From contig DXDN01000013.1 of the NCBI GenBank assembly GCA_019115455.1, forward strand, positions 1 through 34,248: a stretch of DNA of 34,248 nucleotides, in the 5' to 3' direction. Of the stretch, positions 1 through 7,425 are shown in pieces (position 1 is the first letter of the stretch; each line of letters begins with the position of its first letter). Source of the DNA: Candidatus Eubacterium faecigallinarum. GTDB taxonomy: Bacteria > Bacillota > Clostridia > Oscillospirales > Acutalibacteraceae. The notes below the pieces were generated by a model that saw only the letters and a program-made list of their open reading frames with translations, did no database searches and was not told the origin of the DNA. A program made the translations under genes and the position numbers.

Positions 1-128
1 CAGGACATTCCGAGATCTTCAAACATGGCAATTATAGCAGTCGTAGTTACCGGATGTTCCTCATCGGTATGCTGCAAAAGATATTTATATAATATCAATG
101 ATTTAAGCTTATTATTAACGTTAGTCAT
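1..128 (-). CDS. WYL-type transcriptional regulator, N-terminal fragment
   Basis: Only the first 42 codons lie in the window; the gene runs off the left edge. The visible protein begins MTNVNNKLKSLILYKYLLQ and continues HTDEEHPVTTTAIIAMFEDLG. This fits the N-terminal winged helix-turn-helix of the Clostridial WYL-domain regulators, where a K-x-K-x-L-x-L-Y start is followed by TDEEHP and a helix such as ELIxxLexxGI. These proteins usually bind DNA and sense a ligand or nucleic acid through a C-terminal WYL domain, which is outside the window. The ATG at 128 has a GAGGTG ribosome binding site (about 134-139) 6 bases upstream and a good sigma-A promoter at 147-175. It is therefore probably transcribed on its own rather than with the upstream pbp gene. 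Confidence 0.75.
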   Translation of the reverse strand, partial: MTNVNNKLKSLILYKYLLQHTDEEHPVTTTAIIAMFEDLGMS

Positions 129-146
129 AGATTACACCTCACAGTA

Positions 147-175
147 ATTATACTATATTTTGTCAAGTTTTTCAA
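147..175 (-). promoter_or_regulatory. sigma-A promoter for the WYL regulator
   Basis: On the minus strand TTGAAA (175-170) is followed by a 17-base spacer and a perfect TATAAT (152-147). The TATAAT starts directly after the TAG stop of the pbp gene (155-153), so the -35 box lies inside the last pbp codons. The predicted transcription start near 140 leaves a leader of about 12 bases. Confidence 0.7.
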
Positions 176-1610
176 CAATGGCACGAAATATTGGGCAGCA
201 ATCCTCAGATCCGCTTGCTCCGTCCTCACACATAACAACTATTGCATACTTAGGATTGTCATACGGATAAAATCCGGCAAACCAAGTGTTGAGAATTTCT
301 CTGCCGCCGCTATAAATACCGCTCTGAGCTGTCGCTGTCTTCCCTGCACAACTACCCTTATAATCGGCATAGACACCTGTTCCGTCAGATACAACATACC
401 TTAGATACTGCTGAAGTTTTTTAGCTGTCTCATCAGAAATAATTTGATTTTCTTCACAGTCCTTTAGTTCGATAGTCGGGTATGAATAATTGCCGCCGTT
501 TGCTATACAGCACACAGCAGAAGCGAAATGGATGGGACTATCTGTAAGAAGACCTTGCCCAAAGCCGATAAGTGACAGCTGACCGAGTGAGGTTAATTTA
601 CTTTTATTTGGAAAGGTTCCAGCCTTTACAGTCCAATCTCCGTAAAGTTCAAAAGCTTTACCAAAACCAAATTTTTCTGCCGTTTCTGATATTTTATCCT
701 TTCCGAGGTTGAGTGCAAGATTTACGAAATAACAATTGCAGGAATTAGCGAGCGCCTGTTTCATATTCTGTCTTCCGTGAGATTTATTGTTCTGACAGTG
801 AAATTCTGTGTCCGAAACTTTTATACTGCTGGTGCAATTGTAAAAAGGATTTACGTCATTCTCAATAGCGCAGGCACAAATAATCATCTTGAATACTGAA
901 CCCACAGCATATGGAGAAATTGCTCTGTTTACATAATCATTTCCCCTGCTGACAGAAGCGAGAACAGATGAATTTTCCACATCCATTATTACAACAGCGC
1001 CCTTTTTGAGATTTAATGAGGCTTCATCAGCTATTGCCTGAATGTCGTTATCAAGTGATATTGCAATACCCTCCGTACTGTCATAATTATTATTAACAAC
1101 AGTGCCCTCGTCGCCGCTTAAAAGTCTGCCGAGTGCATCAACGGAAAAATTGACAGAAAGCGAGCCTATTTCACTGCTGACATACTGTTCAAGTCCGCCG
1201 TATTCTTTCTTTATCAAATGTTTTGCCGGGATATCTCCGTCACATATTTTTTCATATATTTTAATGTATTTTGTGCTTACCTTTTTATCTACCTCTCTGA
1301 GTACCGGATAACCGAGAGAAAGTTCAGAGGTTATCTGAGCCGTTTCATCCTCATCAAACAGCAATTCAAGCTCGCTGAGGCATTTTTCATTAGGTCTGAT
1401 AACAGCAACATAAGATTTTGAGTTATTATTAATTCTTCTTCCGGCTCGGTCAAAAATATTTGTATAAAGCGTTCCTATATCCAGTGTATAGCTGTTATAT
1501 CCGTCAGAAATCTGGTATGCTGTACCCAAGGCAATATAGGCGCATCTGCCTGCCAGCGATGTAAACACAAATACAAATAAAACAATAAGTGAAACGAATC
1601 TTTTTTTCAT
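153..1610 (-). CDS. penicillin-binding transpeptidase (short class B type, PbpA-like)
   Basis: A 485-residue D,D-transpeptidase that cross-links peptidoglycan outside the membrane. One N-terminal membrane anchor (about residues 5-23) is followed by a non-catalytic linker domain and the penicillin-binding domain. The three motifs are all present: SVFK (Ser238, Lys241), SCN (290-292) and KTA in GKTATAQSG (424-426). The third motif has Ala where KTG is usual. Length and layout match the short PbpA/FtsI-like proteins of Gram-positives rather than full PBP2. The start was set at the ATG at 1610, giving MKKRFVSL, with AGGGGG 7 bases upstream. A longer GTG start at 1637 would lie in the loop of a terminator-like hairpin and has no ribosome binding site. 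The ribosome binding site is itself the 3' arm of that hairpin, which may limit translation. Exact class (elongation, division or sporulation) cannot be told. Confidence 0.9.
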   Translation of the reverse strand: MKKRFVSLIVLFVFVFTSLAGRCAYIALGTAYQISDGYNSYTLDIGTLYTNIFDRAGRRINNNSKSYVAVIRPNEKCLSELELLFDEDETAQITSELSLGYPVLREVDKKVSTKYIKIYEKICDGDIPAKHLIKKEYGGLEQYVSSEIGSLSVNFSVDALGRLLSGDEGTVVNNNYDSTEGIAISLDNDIQAIADEASLNLKKGAVVIMDVENSSVLASVSRGNDYVNRAISPYAVGSVFKMIICACAIENDVNPFYNCTSSIKVSDTEFHCQNNKSHGRQNMKQALANSCNCYFVNLALNLGKDKISETAEKFGFGKAFELYGDWTVKAGTFPNKSKLTSLGQLSLIGFGQGLLTDSPIHFASAVCCIANGGNYSYPTIELKDCEENQIISDETAKKLQQYLRYVVSDGTGVYADYKGSCAGKTATAQSGIYSGGREILNTWFAGFYPYDNPKYAIVVMCEDGASGSEDCCPIFRAIVEKLDKI

Positions 1611-1611
1611 T

Positions 1612-1643
1612 AAAAAGCCCCCTGTGTAAGTTTTCACAGGGGG
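1612..1643 (-). terminator. terminator-like hairpin covering the pbp ribosome binding site
   Basis: CCCCCTGTG (1618-1626) pairs perfectly with CACAGGGGG (1635-1643) across an 8-base loop. On the minus strand the stem is followed by CTTTTT, as in an intrinsic terminator, and the U32 peptidase gene ends just upstream at 1652. The pbp start codon (1610-1608) follows the T run immediately, and the pbp ribosome binding site AGGGGG is inside the 3' arm of the stem. On the plus strand the stem is followed by AAAGTTTTTT, but no plus-strand gene needs it. Confidence 0.75.
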
Positions 1644-1651
1644 AAAGTTTT

Positions 1652-2878
1652 TTATTCAGTTCTGCGTCTGCGAAAAATTGCATCAGGTGATATACTGGCA
1701 TCACATTTGAACGAGTATGTGTTAGTAGCCTTGTTGGCAACATCAGACTTTACGCCTTCGGTTTCATTAAACAGCTCCGTAACTGTAATTTCATACGGTT
1801 TTTTACCGGGCTCAACTACTTCAAGTACATCACCCTGATAAAATCTGTTTCGCTGATCAACCACAAGTTTGCCGTCTTTGTAATCATTATAAAGAGCACA
1901 GACATCCCATTTGCGGATATAGCCGCCGTTATCGAGCACCTGACCGTTTTTCAGCGGTCCGAAATTAAAGCCGGTTGTATACTGGCGATGGCTCATTTTC
2001 TCCATCTCGTCAAGTATCCACTGAGGTACTTTAAAATCAGGGCTGCCGCTTTTCATATACTCATCAATAGCATTTCTGTAAGCATAAGTAACGATAGCGG
2101 TATAATACTCGCTTTTTGCTCTGCCTTCAATCTTAAAGGAGTCAATACCTGCATCAACAAGCTCAGGAATGTGCTCAATCATACAGAGGTCCTTAGAATT
2201 AAAGACATAGGTGCCGCTTTCGTCCTGATTAACAGGAAAATACTGTCCGGGTCTTGTTTCCTCAACGAGGCTGTATTTCCACCGGCAGGGCTGGGCACAG
2301 TCGCCGCGGTTAGCATCTCTTCCCACCATATAGTCGGAAAGTATGCATCTGCCGGAAAAACTCATACACATAGCGCCATGCACAAAGGTTTCAATTTCAA
2401 GATCTTGCGGCGTATTGTCTCTTATTGTTTTGATTTCGTCAAGGGAGAGTTCCCTTGCAGTTACAACACGCTTTGCCCCAAGCTCATAAAGTGAAGTTGC
2501 TGTCTGATAATTAACAATCCCCACCTGAGTTGACATATGAATATCGACATCCGGAGCATATTTTTTTGCAAGCATCATAACGCCGATATCCGCAATTATA
2601 AAGGCGTCAACTCCGATGTCAGACGCATATTTAAGAAAATCGGGCAGACTCTCCAGCTCGTCATTGCGAGGCAGTGTATTGCAGGTAAGATATATTTTTT
2701 TACCAAGTGAATGAGCAAGAATAACAGCATCCCTCAGTTGGTCGGCGTCAAAATTTGACGGGTTAGTACGCATGCCGAATTTTTGACCTGCGAGATAAAC
2801 CGCATCTGCGCCGAATTTTAGTGCAAGCTTCAGCCGCTCAAAATCGCCGGCAGGCGAAAGCAATTCAATATTTTTCAT
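1652..2878 (-). CDS. U32 family peptidase / tRNA hydroxylation protein (TrhP-like)
   Basis: A 408-residue member of the U32 family, once annotated as collagenase-like proteases. Characterised relatives (E. coli TrhP/YegQ, B. subtilis YrrN/YrrO) are needed for 5-hydroxyuridine at tRNA position 34. The N-terminus ELLSPAGDFERLKLAL and GADAVYLAG is the family hallmark. The signature EGRAKSEYYTAIV is also present. A cysteine cluster in HGAMCMSFSGRCILS and GDCAQPCRWKY agrees with metal or Fe-S binding reported for the family. The length fits the short TrhP form without extra C-terminal domains. The ATG at 2878 is preferred over the in-frame TTG at 2884. It lies 2 bases after the mltG stop, so translation is probably coupled. 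The mltG-U32 order is also seen in B. subtilis (yrrL near yrrN/yrrO). Confidence 0.88.
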   Translation of the reverse strand: MKNIELLSPAGDFERLKLALKFGADAVYLAGQKFGMRTNPSNFDADQLRDAVILAHSLGKKIYLTCNTLPRNDELESLPDFLKYASDIGVDAFIIADIGVMMLAKKYAPDVDIHMSTQVGIVNYQTATSLYELGAKRVVTARELSLDEIKTIRDNTPQDLEIETFVHGAMCMSFSGRCILSDYMVGRDANRGDCAQPCRWKYSLVEETRPGQYFPVNQDESGTYVFNSKDLCMIEHIPELVDAGIDSFKIEGRAKSEYYTAIVTYAYRNAIDEYMKSGSPDFKVPQWILDEMEKMSHRQYTTGFNFGPLKNGQVLDNGGYIRKWDVCALYNDYKDGKLVVDQRNRFYQGDVLEVVEPGKKPYEITVTELFNETEGVKSDVANKATNTYSFKCDASISPDAIFRRRRTE

Positions 2879-2880
2879 AA

Positions 2881-4119
2881 TCAATAGTTAAGGTATGGAG
2901 CATATGCCGCAACCTTGTCCCTAAATTCAGAATTAGTTTTTGCTGTATAAAGATTTCCTTCAGCATCGTGGAAGAAGAAGTACGCGTCACTGTCATCAGG
3001 ATTAAGAGCCGCCTCGATAGCGTCGATACCGGGATTACAAATCGGTCCCTGAGGCAGTCCCTCAACTTTTGATGAGGTTGCCGTATTATAGTACTGCATA
3101 TAGTAATCAGCAGTGTGCGCTGAAGTTGACGACAGCGAAGGCGCTACCTTGTTTGTGATATATGCGCTGGTGGAATCACAGCCAAGGGACGGGAAATTTG
3201 TACTGTCAGAAAGTCTGTTATGGATGACAGCGGAAATGGTTTTCATCTGGTCAACATCGCCAGCCTCCATTTGAATGATGGAAGCTATTATAATGATATC
3301 GTGCATAGAGTAACCGAGCTCTTCAGCTTTCTTCCTATGCTCCTCGGTAATCTTCGTATCACCGTTTGCTAAGAATTTTTTAATTACAGAAGTAGCACTT
3401 TCGCCCACGTAGAAATCATACGTATCGGGGAAAAGATAACCTTCAAGTCGGTAAGGAACTTTTTCGTCTGCTTCAAGTGAGCTAACAAGTGAGTATGAGA
3501 AATCAACGGTCTCAATTACAGACAGCAGTGAAGCCTTGTCACACACTTCATTCTCAACAAGCCTGTCCACAATTTCAGGAACAGTAAAGCCCTCAGGGAA
3601 TGTCAACGTTACTGTCTCAGCAGTGGAGGAATTCCCCTGCATAGCCTGAAGCATTCCCTCGAGTCCCATCTTGCCGTAAAGATAATACACACCCGGTTCG
3701 TACGGACCGCCGACATAAAATTCACGGTATTTTGCAAAAATCTTACAGAAATTCTTGCACTTAATAAGTCCGTTGTCAGCTAAAAGGTCAACGGCTTCAT
3801 CAATGGTTTCAATCTGGTCATTATAGCTGACGGTAACTATTGAGTTTGTTTTTGTAATTGCAAGTACGTCGTTCATGCACATAACGGCATAAACCGAAAT
3901 AATCATTGAAATAACGATTACAACAATAAAGAAAATGTATGTGCTTGCTACGCTTTTGCCCTTTTTCTTTTTAGGAGCAGATTTTTTTACTGCGGCAGTC
4001 TTACCCGCAGACGATGCAGTATTCGTTTCTACATTAGAAAAATAAACGTCCTTATCGCTACCGGCAGTATCAACCGGATTTATGCCGGACTCTTCAAGTT
4101 TGAAATCATTGTTATCCAT
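2881..4119 (-). CDS. mltG: endolytic murein transglycosylase MltG (YceG-like)
   Basis: A 412-residue membrane-anchored enzyme that cuts nascent glycan strands and so sets their length. A cytoplasmic, Lys-rich N-terminus of about 58 residues (Lys-rich block near 41-56) is followed by a single membrane span (about 60-82) and the extracytoplasmic LysM-like and catalytic parts. Catalytic Glu285 sits in ASIIQMEAGD. Other family marks are LEGYLFPDTYDF (225-236), ISAVIHNRL and the late GLPQGPICNPG. The ATG at 4119 has AAGGAGG 5 bases upstream. The long cytoplasmic tail is common in Gram-positive MltG. It follows the cyclo-ligase gene by 10 bases and its stop is 2 bases before the U32 start, so all three are likely on one transcript. 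Confidence 0.93.
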   Translation of the reverse strand: MDNNDFKLEESGINPVDTAGSDKDVYFSNVETNTASSAGKTAAVKKSAPKKKKGKSVASTYIFFIVVIVISMIISVYAVMCMNDVLAITKTNSIVTVSYNDQIETIDEAVDLLADNGLIKCKNFCKIFAKYREFYVGGPYEPGVYYLYGKMGLEGMLQAMQGNSSTAETVTLTFPEGFTVPEIVDRLVENEVCDKASLLSVIETVDFSYSLVSSLEADEKVPYRLEGYLFPDTYDFYVGESATSVIKKFLANGDTKITEEHRKKAEELGYSMHDIIIIASIIQMEAGDVDQMKTISAVIHNRLSDSTNFPSLGCDSTSAYITNKVAPSLSSTSAHTADYYMQYYNTATSSKVEGLPQGPICNPGIDAIEAALNPDDSDAYFFFHDAEGNLYTAKTNSEFRDKVAAYAPYLNY

Positions 4120-4129
4120 AAGATCCTCC

Positions 4130-4681
4130 TTACAGCACGCTGTCCTGAGTTATGATAATATCAACAGGAATATCGTATTCATCCGCTGGTAGTTCATCAA
4201 CAACTAAGTTATTATAACACACACCCACGGATTTGTAAGCATAATTTTTTAAAAATCTGTCATAATATCCTTTTCCGTAACCGAGACGATATTTGCGCTT
4301 ATCAAAAGCAATCGCAGGCACAACGCACAAGGATGCGGAAAAATCTGTAACTTCCACGCATTTTTCGGTATCCGGCTCTCTTATGCCAAAGCTGCCTGAC
4401 ACCATATCGCCAAAAGAATTTATGTAATAATACTTCATATTGCCGTCCTTGTCAGTGCATACGGGCAAAGCAACTTTTTTGCCGTTTGCCAAAGCGGTTT
4501 CAATACAGTAATCAAGATTTACCTCATCGTCAAGCGCGGCATAAAACAAAACAAGTTCGGCATTTTTATATTCAGGAAGCTCAAGTAATCTTTTACAGAT
4601 CATATTGTCAGCTTCGTTTTTATTACTAATACTTTTTCTTAACTTTTTAAGTAATTTTCTCAACTCGTTTTTCAGCGGCAT
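4130..4681 (-). CDS. 5-formyltetrahydrofolate cyclo-ligase
   Basis: A 183-residue cytosolic enzyme (MTHFS family, YgfA/YqgN) that converts 5-formyl-THF to 5,10-methenyl-THF with ATP, returning stored folate to the one-carbon pool. Seen directly: the basic N-terminal LRKSISNKN segment, where the family binds phosphate, and the hallmark RLGYGKGYYDRFL near residue 133-145. Length is normal for the family. The start codon overlaps the last 10 bases of the upstream DJ-1-like gene, and mltG follows after 10 bases. One-carbon units feed dTMP and purine synthesis, which fits the tmk gene further up in the same run, but a direct link is inference. Confidence 0.92.
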   Translation of the reverse strand: MPLKNELRKLLKKLRKSISNKNEADNMICKRLLELPEYKNAELVLFYAALDDEVNLDYCIETALANGKKVALPVCTDKDGNMKYYYINSFGDMVSGSFGIREPDTEKCVEVTDFSASLCVVPAIAFDKRKYRLGYGKGYYDRFLKNYAYKSVGVCYNNLVVDELPADEYDIPVDIIITQDSVL

Positions 4682-5211
4682 TGTATAGCCTTTCTCACGT
4701 CTTCGGAAACTTTTTCACCGGCAAGAGCCTTTACAATCTCAAGTCCGAATTCAGTTGCGACGCCTGCACCTCTTGCAGTAATAAACTTGCCGTCCCTCAC
4801 AACATATTCTTCAGAAATAACAGCACCCTCAAGAGCGCTTTCAAATCCGGGATAAGCAATGGCGTTTTTACCTTTAAGAAGACCCTTATGACCTAAAATT
4901 GACGGAGCGGCACATATTGCGCAAACAAAAGTTTCGTTTTTCACTGCTGAGTCAATTGCCGACTGAACAGCATCACTGGCTTCAAGATTCAATGTTCCCG
5001 GCATTCCGCCCGGCAAAATCACTGCGTCTACGTCCTTATATTCAAAATCTTCAATGGTGATATCGGCATTGACCTCAACTCCACAAGATGCGCAAACAGT
5101 TTTGCCTGTTACTCCGACAGTTTTAACATCAATCTTGGCTCGTCTGAGCATATCAACAGGCGCAAGCGCCTCAATAATTTCAAATCCGTCAGCTAAAAAC
5201 AAATATACCAT
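4672..5211 (-). CDS. DJ-1/PfpI family protein
   Basis: A 179-residue single-domain DJ-1/PfpI (class I glutamine amidotransferase-like) protein. Family members include ThiJ-annotated proteins, YajL and DJ-1, with proposed roles in protection from oxidation or carbonyl stress. The nucleophile elbow is AICAAPSILG with Cys100. The conserved acidic partner Glu14 is in DGFEIIEALAP, and ILPGGMPG (65-72) is the usual glycine loop. No His-Glu protease set is apparent, so a YajL/DJ-1-like role is more likely than peptidase. The start MVYLFLADGFE is natural for the family. It begins 3 bases after the GNAT stop codon and overlaps the cyclo-ligase start by 10 bases, so it sits mid-operon. The substrate is not known. 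Confidence 0.87.
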   Translation of the reverse strand: MVYLFLADGFEIIEALAPVDMLRRAKIDVKTVGVTGKTVCASCGVEVNADITIEDFEYKDVDAVILPGGMPGTLNLEASDAVQSAIDSAVKNETFVCAICAAPSILGHKGLLKGKNAIAYPGFESALEGAVISEEYVVRDGKFITARGAGVATEFGLEIVKALAGEKVSEDVRKAIQCR

Positions 5212-5214
5212 AAT

Positions 5215-5679
5215 TTATTCTCCTTTGTAAGCCAGTGCAAAAGGCTCCTTTAATGAACAGCCCTCAAAAAGATAATCCTTTATTTCACCGGTCTCATTAA
5301 ATACAATGTTACATATATTAACTTTATGATTAAAATTTCTTTTATTGTAGTAACTTACAAGGTCCTCGTTAGCGGGAATCAGCAAAACATTGCCGTGCTT
5401 TGACTGACAATATTTGAGAAGTTCGGACATAAAGCCGCACTTTCTGCATTCTTTTGCAGTACAAGCGGCATAAATATATTTATAGTTTACTGAGTTTACA
5501 GTGCAGTCGACAAGAAAAAGCATTGAACAAAGCTTATTTCCGTCAAAGCGGCAAAGACAGCTTTTATTTACTGCGTTATTCAAAAAAAACAACACGTCTT
5601 CCCTGCTGTCGCCGAAAGCCTCCTGCCACAGCGCTATAACATCCTCGCTGTAATTTATTGTTTCAACAATATTATCCAT
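5215..5679 (-). CDS. GNAT family N-acetyltransferase
   Basis: A 154-residue protein with a GNAT fold: a YIYAACTAKECRKCGFMSELLKY segment corresponds to the beta4-alpha3 acetyl-CoA site (usual pattern Q/RxxGxG/A, here RKCGFM), and LIPANEDLVSYYNKRNF is the typical late strand-helix with Tyr-Tyr before the closing strand. The pattern YxYAxAT before the CoA loop is like the GNATs often annotated as YkkB/Eis-type in Clostridia. A longer reading from 5751 is open, but the ATG at 5679 overlaps the upstream stop by 8 bases in the manner of its neighbours and gives a normal N-terminus, so it was chosen. The acceptor substrate cannot be told. Confidence 0.8.
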   Translation of the reverse strand: MDNIVETINYSEDVIALWQEAFGDSREDVLFFLNNAVNKSCLCRFDGNKLCSMLFLVDCTVNSVNYKYIYAACTAKECRKCGFMSELLKYCQSKHGNVLLIPANEDLVSYYNKRNFNHKVNICNIVFNETGEIKDYLFEGCSLKEPFALAYKGE

Positions 5680-6559
5680 TAAATTTAGCCACACATTTTT
5701 CAAGAAAAATTTCGGGATAATAGGACTGCTTTGCTTTTCTGAGCCCTTCAAGTCCCAAATCCTCTTCCCTGTTTACGTACTCATAGCCCATAAGGCAGTT
5801 GCGTGTAAACTCCTGGTTAATAATCGGATAAGCTCCCTGGATATCAGCAGGCGCCTTTTCAAAATGAGTGACAAACAGCTTGTCCGAATGTCTCTCCCCC
5901 ATTGTGTAGGCTATTACTTTTCCTCCTGCTCTGATAAGTCCGCCGCAAAATCCGAGCTTTTCATAATTTTCAAATGCCTTGAGCACCGCTTCAAACTCAT
6001 ATGAGTAGTCTGCCTCATCTTCGTGATTTTTAATCCACTGGGTATGAAGTTCGATACATTCAGGGATATTTTCACTCGATAGAACTTCAAACTTCCAGTC
6101 CGGATAATTCTTTTTAAAATTATTTATATGGTTGCGCTTTCCGTGATATTTTTTACCTTTAAGCTCAGCCATCTTCTCAACCGAATATATATAATCGTTA
6201 AAACCTTCGTCATATGAGTAAGAAAATCTGCCAGGGAAATACTCATCAAAAAGCTTTTTATAGTTTTCGGTAACGCCGTATATTTGAAGCTCAATCCCAT
6301 TGCTTTCAGCGTCATCAATAAGCTTTTCAACAGCGTCTCTGAAATCACCGTTTCCAATAGGTACGGAATATTTTATGTCGTTATCCCTGCCCCAGCGGCA
6401 AAGCATAAAGCCGTTATACTCACAAATTTTAGTTAAATACGACGTGCTCCAAACAAACAGATTTCCGAATGTATATTCGCAGTTGTAACTTTTAACATAT
6501 TTAAAACAATCGTCAACCCACTGTTTATCCTCAATTTCGGGTTGTTTAAAATCAAGCAT
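5672..6559 (-). CDS. DUF2156 / phosphatidylglycerol lysyltransferase C-terminal-like protein
   Basis: A 295-residue soluble protein of the DUF2156 family, which has a double GNAT-like fold related to the catalytic part of MprF (lysyl-phosphatidylglycerol synthase) and to Fem transferases. Recognised from the N-terminal pattern EYTFGNLFVWSTSY and KICEYNGFMLCRWG. Also typical are GKKYHGKRNHINNFKKNYPDW in mid-protein and the C-terminal YPIINQEFTRNC, YVNREEDLGLEGLRKAK and SYYP. No membrane segment is visible, unlike full MprF, so lipid modification is not established. It could use an aminoacyl-tRNA or acyl-CoA donor. It overlaps tmk upstream and the GNAT gene downstream by 8 bases each, and the DUF2156-GNAT pairing suggests a shared modification task, which is inference. 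Confidence 0.85.
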   Translation of the reverse strand: MLDFKQPEIEDKQWVDDCFKYVKSYNCEYTFGNLFVWSTSYLTKICEYNGFMLCRWGRDNDIKYSVPIGNGDFRDAVEKLIDDAESNGIELQIYGVTENYKKLFDEYFPGRFSYSYDEGFNDYIYSVEKMAELKGKKYHGKRNHINNFKKNYPDWKFEVLSSENIPECIELHTQWIKNHEDEADYSYEFEAVLKAFENYEKLGFCGGLIRAGGKVIAYTMGERHSDKLFVTHFEKAPADIQGAYPIINQEFTRNCLMGYEYVNREEDLGLEGLRKAKQSYYPEIFLEKCVAKFNG

Positions 6560-7223
6560 TAAAAATTTCCTCTTTTACGCAATCAACTATTCTGCTATGT
6601 ATCAGCTCAACAGGAAGCGGAGCTCCTGAATCGGCACAGCTAATAACTGCCCAGCCCTGTTTCTCAGCTGTATACAACGCAGATTTTCTGCATTTCTTTA
6701 AAAACTCAACATTTGCCTCATGGACATCCTTTTTGCCCTCGTCGCCGTCATACCTTGATGTCATAAGCTTTTGTGAAACCTCAACAGGCATATCAAGGAA
6801 TATAACAAGATCCGGTCTTGGTATACCCATCTTGTTATATTCAAAATCCTCTGACCAATTGAGATATTCGTCCCATTTTGAGCCGTCGAGCTTTTCCATT
6901 TGATAAATAGAATTAGACGTAGCGTATCTGTCAGCAAGTATAACGTCTCTTTTTACGTAATCTTTTTCCCAATAAAGCTTAAAAGAAGCATATCGGTCAA
7001 CGGCATAAAAAGCGCCTGCGGCATAAGCGTTTACACAGTCGGGGCTTTTGCCGAAATCACCGGATAGATACATTTTTACGAGCATGCTTGATGGACTGTC
7101 ATAATCCGGAAGCTTGATTTTTTTATAATCAACAGCTTTTGATTTAAAATACTCCTCAAGCAAAGCGGTCTGCGTTGATTTGCCGCAGCCGTCAAGACCT
7201 TCAATTATTATCAGCTTTGCCAT
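6552..7223 (-). CDS. tmk: thymidylate kinase (dTMP kinase)
   Basis: A 223-residue P-loop kinase that phosphorylates dTMP to dTDP. The P-loop is GLDGCGKST (residues 9-17). The DRYATSNSIYQ segment is the family DRY motif that binds the nucleotide, and LVIFLDMPVEV is the strand before the lid. The lid region contains RYDGDEGKKDVHE. The start MAKLIIIEGLDG is standard, and it makes the gene overlap the 3' end of the DUF896 gene by 23 bases. The position next to dnaG and rpoD links dTTP supply to replication genes on one probable transcript. Confidence 0.93.
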   Translation of the reverse strand: MAKLIIIEGLDGCGKSTQTALLEEYFKSKAVDYKKIKLPDYDSPSSMLVKMYLSGDFGKSPDCVNAYAAGAFYAVDRYASFKLYWEKDYVKRDVILADRYATSNSIYQMEKLDGSKWDEYLNWSEDFEYNKMGIPRPDLVIFLDMPVEVSQKLMTSRYDGDEGKKDVHEANVEFLKKCRKSALYTAEKQGWAVISCADSGAPLPVELIHSRIVDCVKEEIFNA

Positions 7224-7425
7224 TTCTTTTTCTTTCTACCTTTTTCTTATTTCCTTTTACGTCAACGATATACGTATTATCAAGCTGACCGATAAGACTT
7301 GCTTTGACGGAATCAATATATTCCCGCCTGAGCGCCGCCTGTTCCTCTTTTTCACTGTCTGTCAGCCCGGTTTCCTTTGACTTACGGGCAAGTTCGTTGA
7401 TTCGGTTTATCTTCTCTTTATTCAT
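7201..7425 (-). CDS. DUF896 (YnzC-like) small protein
   Basis: A 74-residue soluble protein of the DUF896 family (B. subtilis YnzC/YlaC-type small helical proteins). Diagnostic residues are the start KEKINRINELARKSK, GLTDSEKEEQAALRREYID and the basic C-terminus. YnzC is a two-helix hairpin; in B. subtilis it is under LexA control and its role is unclear. The start ATG shares one base with the rpoD stop (TAATG at 7427-7423) and the 3' end overlaps tmk by 23 bases. No SOS box was looked for beyond the immediate upstream rpoD coding region, so LexA control here is not supported. Confidence 0.85.
   Translation of the reverse strand: MNKEKINRINELARKSKETGLTDSEKEEQAALRREYIDSVKASLIGQLDNTYIVDVKGNKKKVERKRNGKADNN

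Noticed and set aside
1988-2494. 168-codon plus-strand frame opposite the U32 peptidase
   Set aside because: Shadow of a well-conserved gene, with no ribosome binding site.
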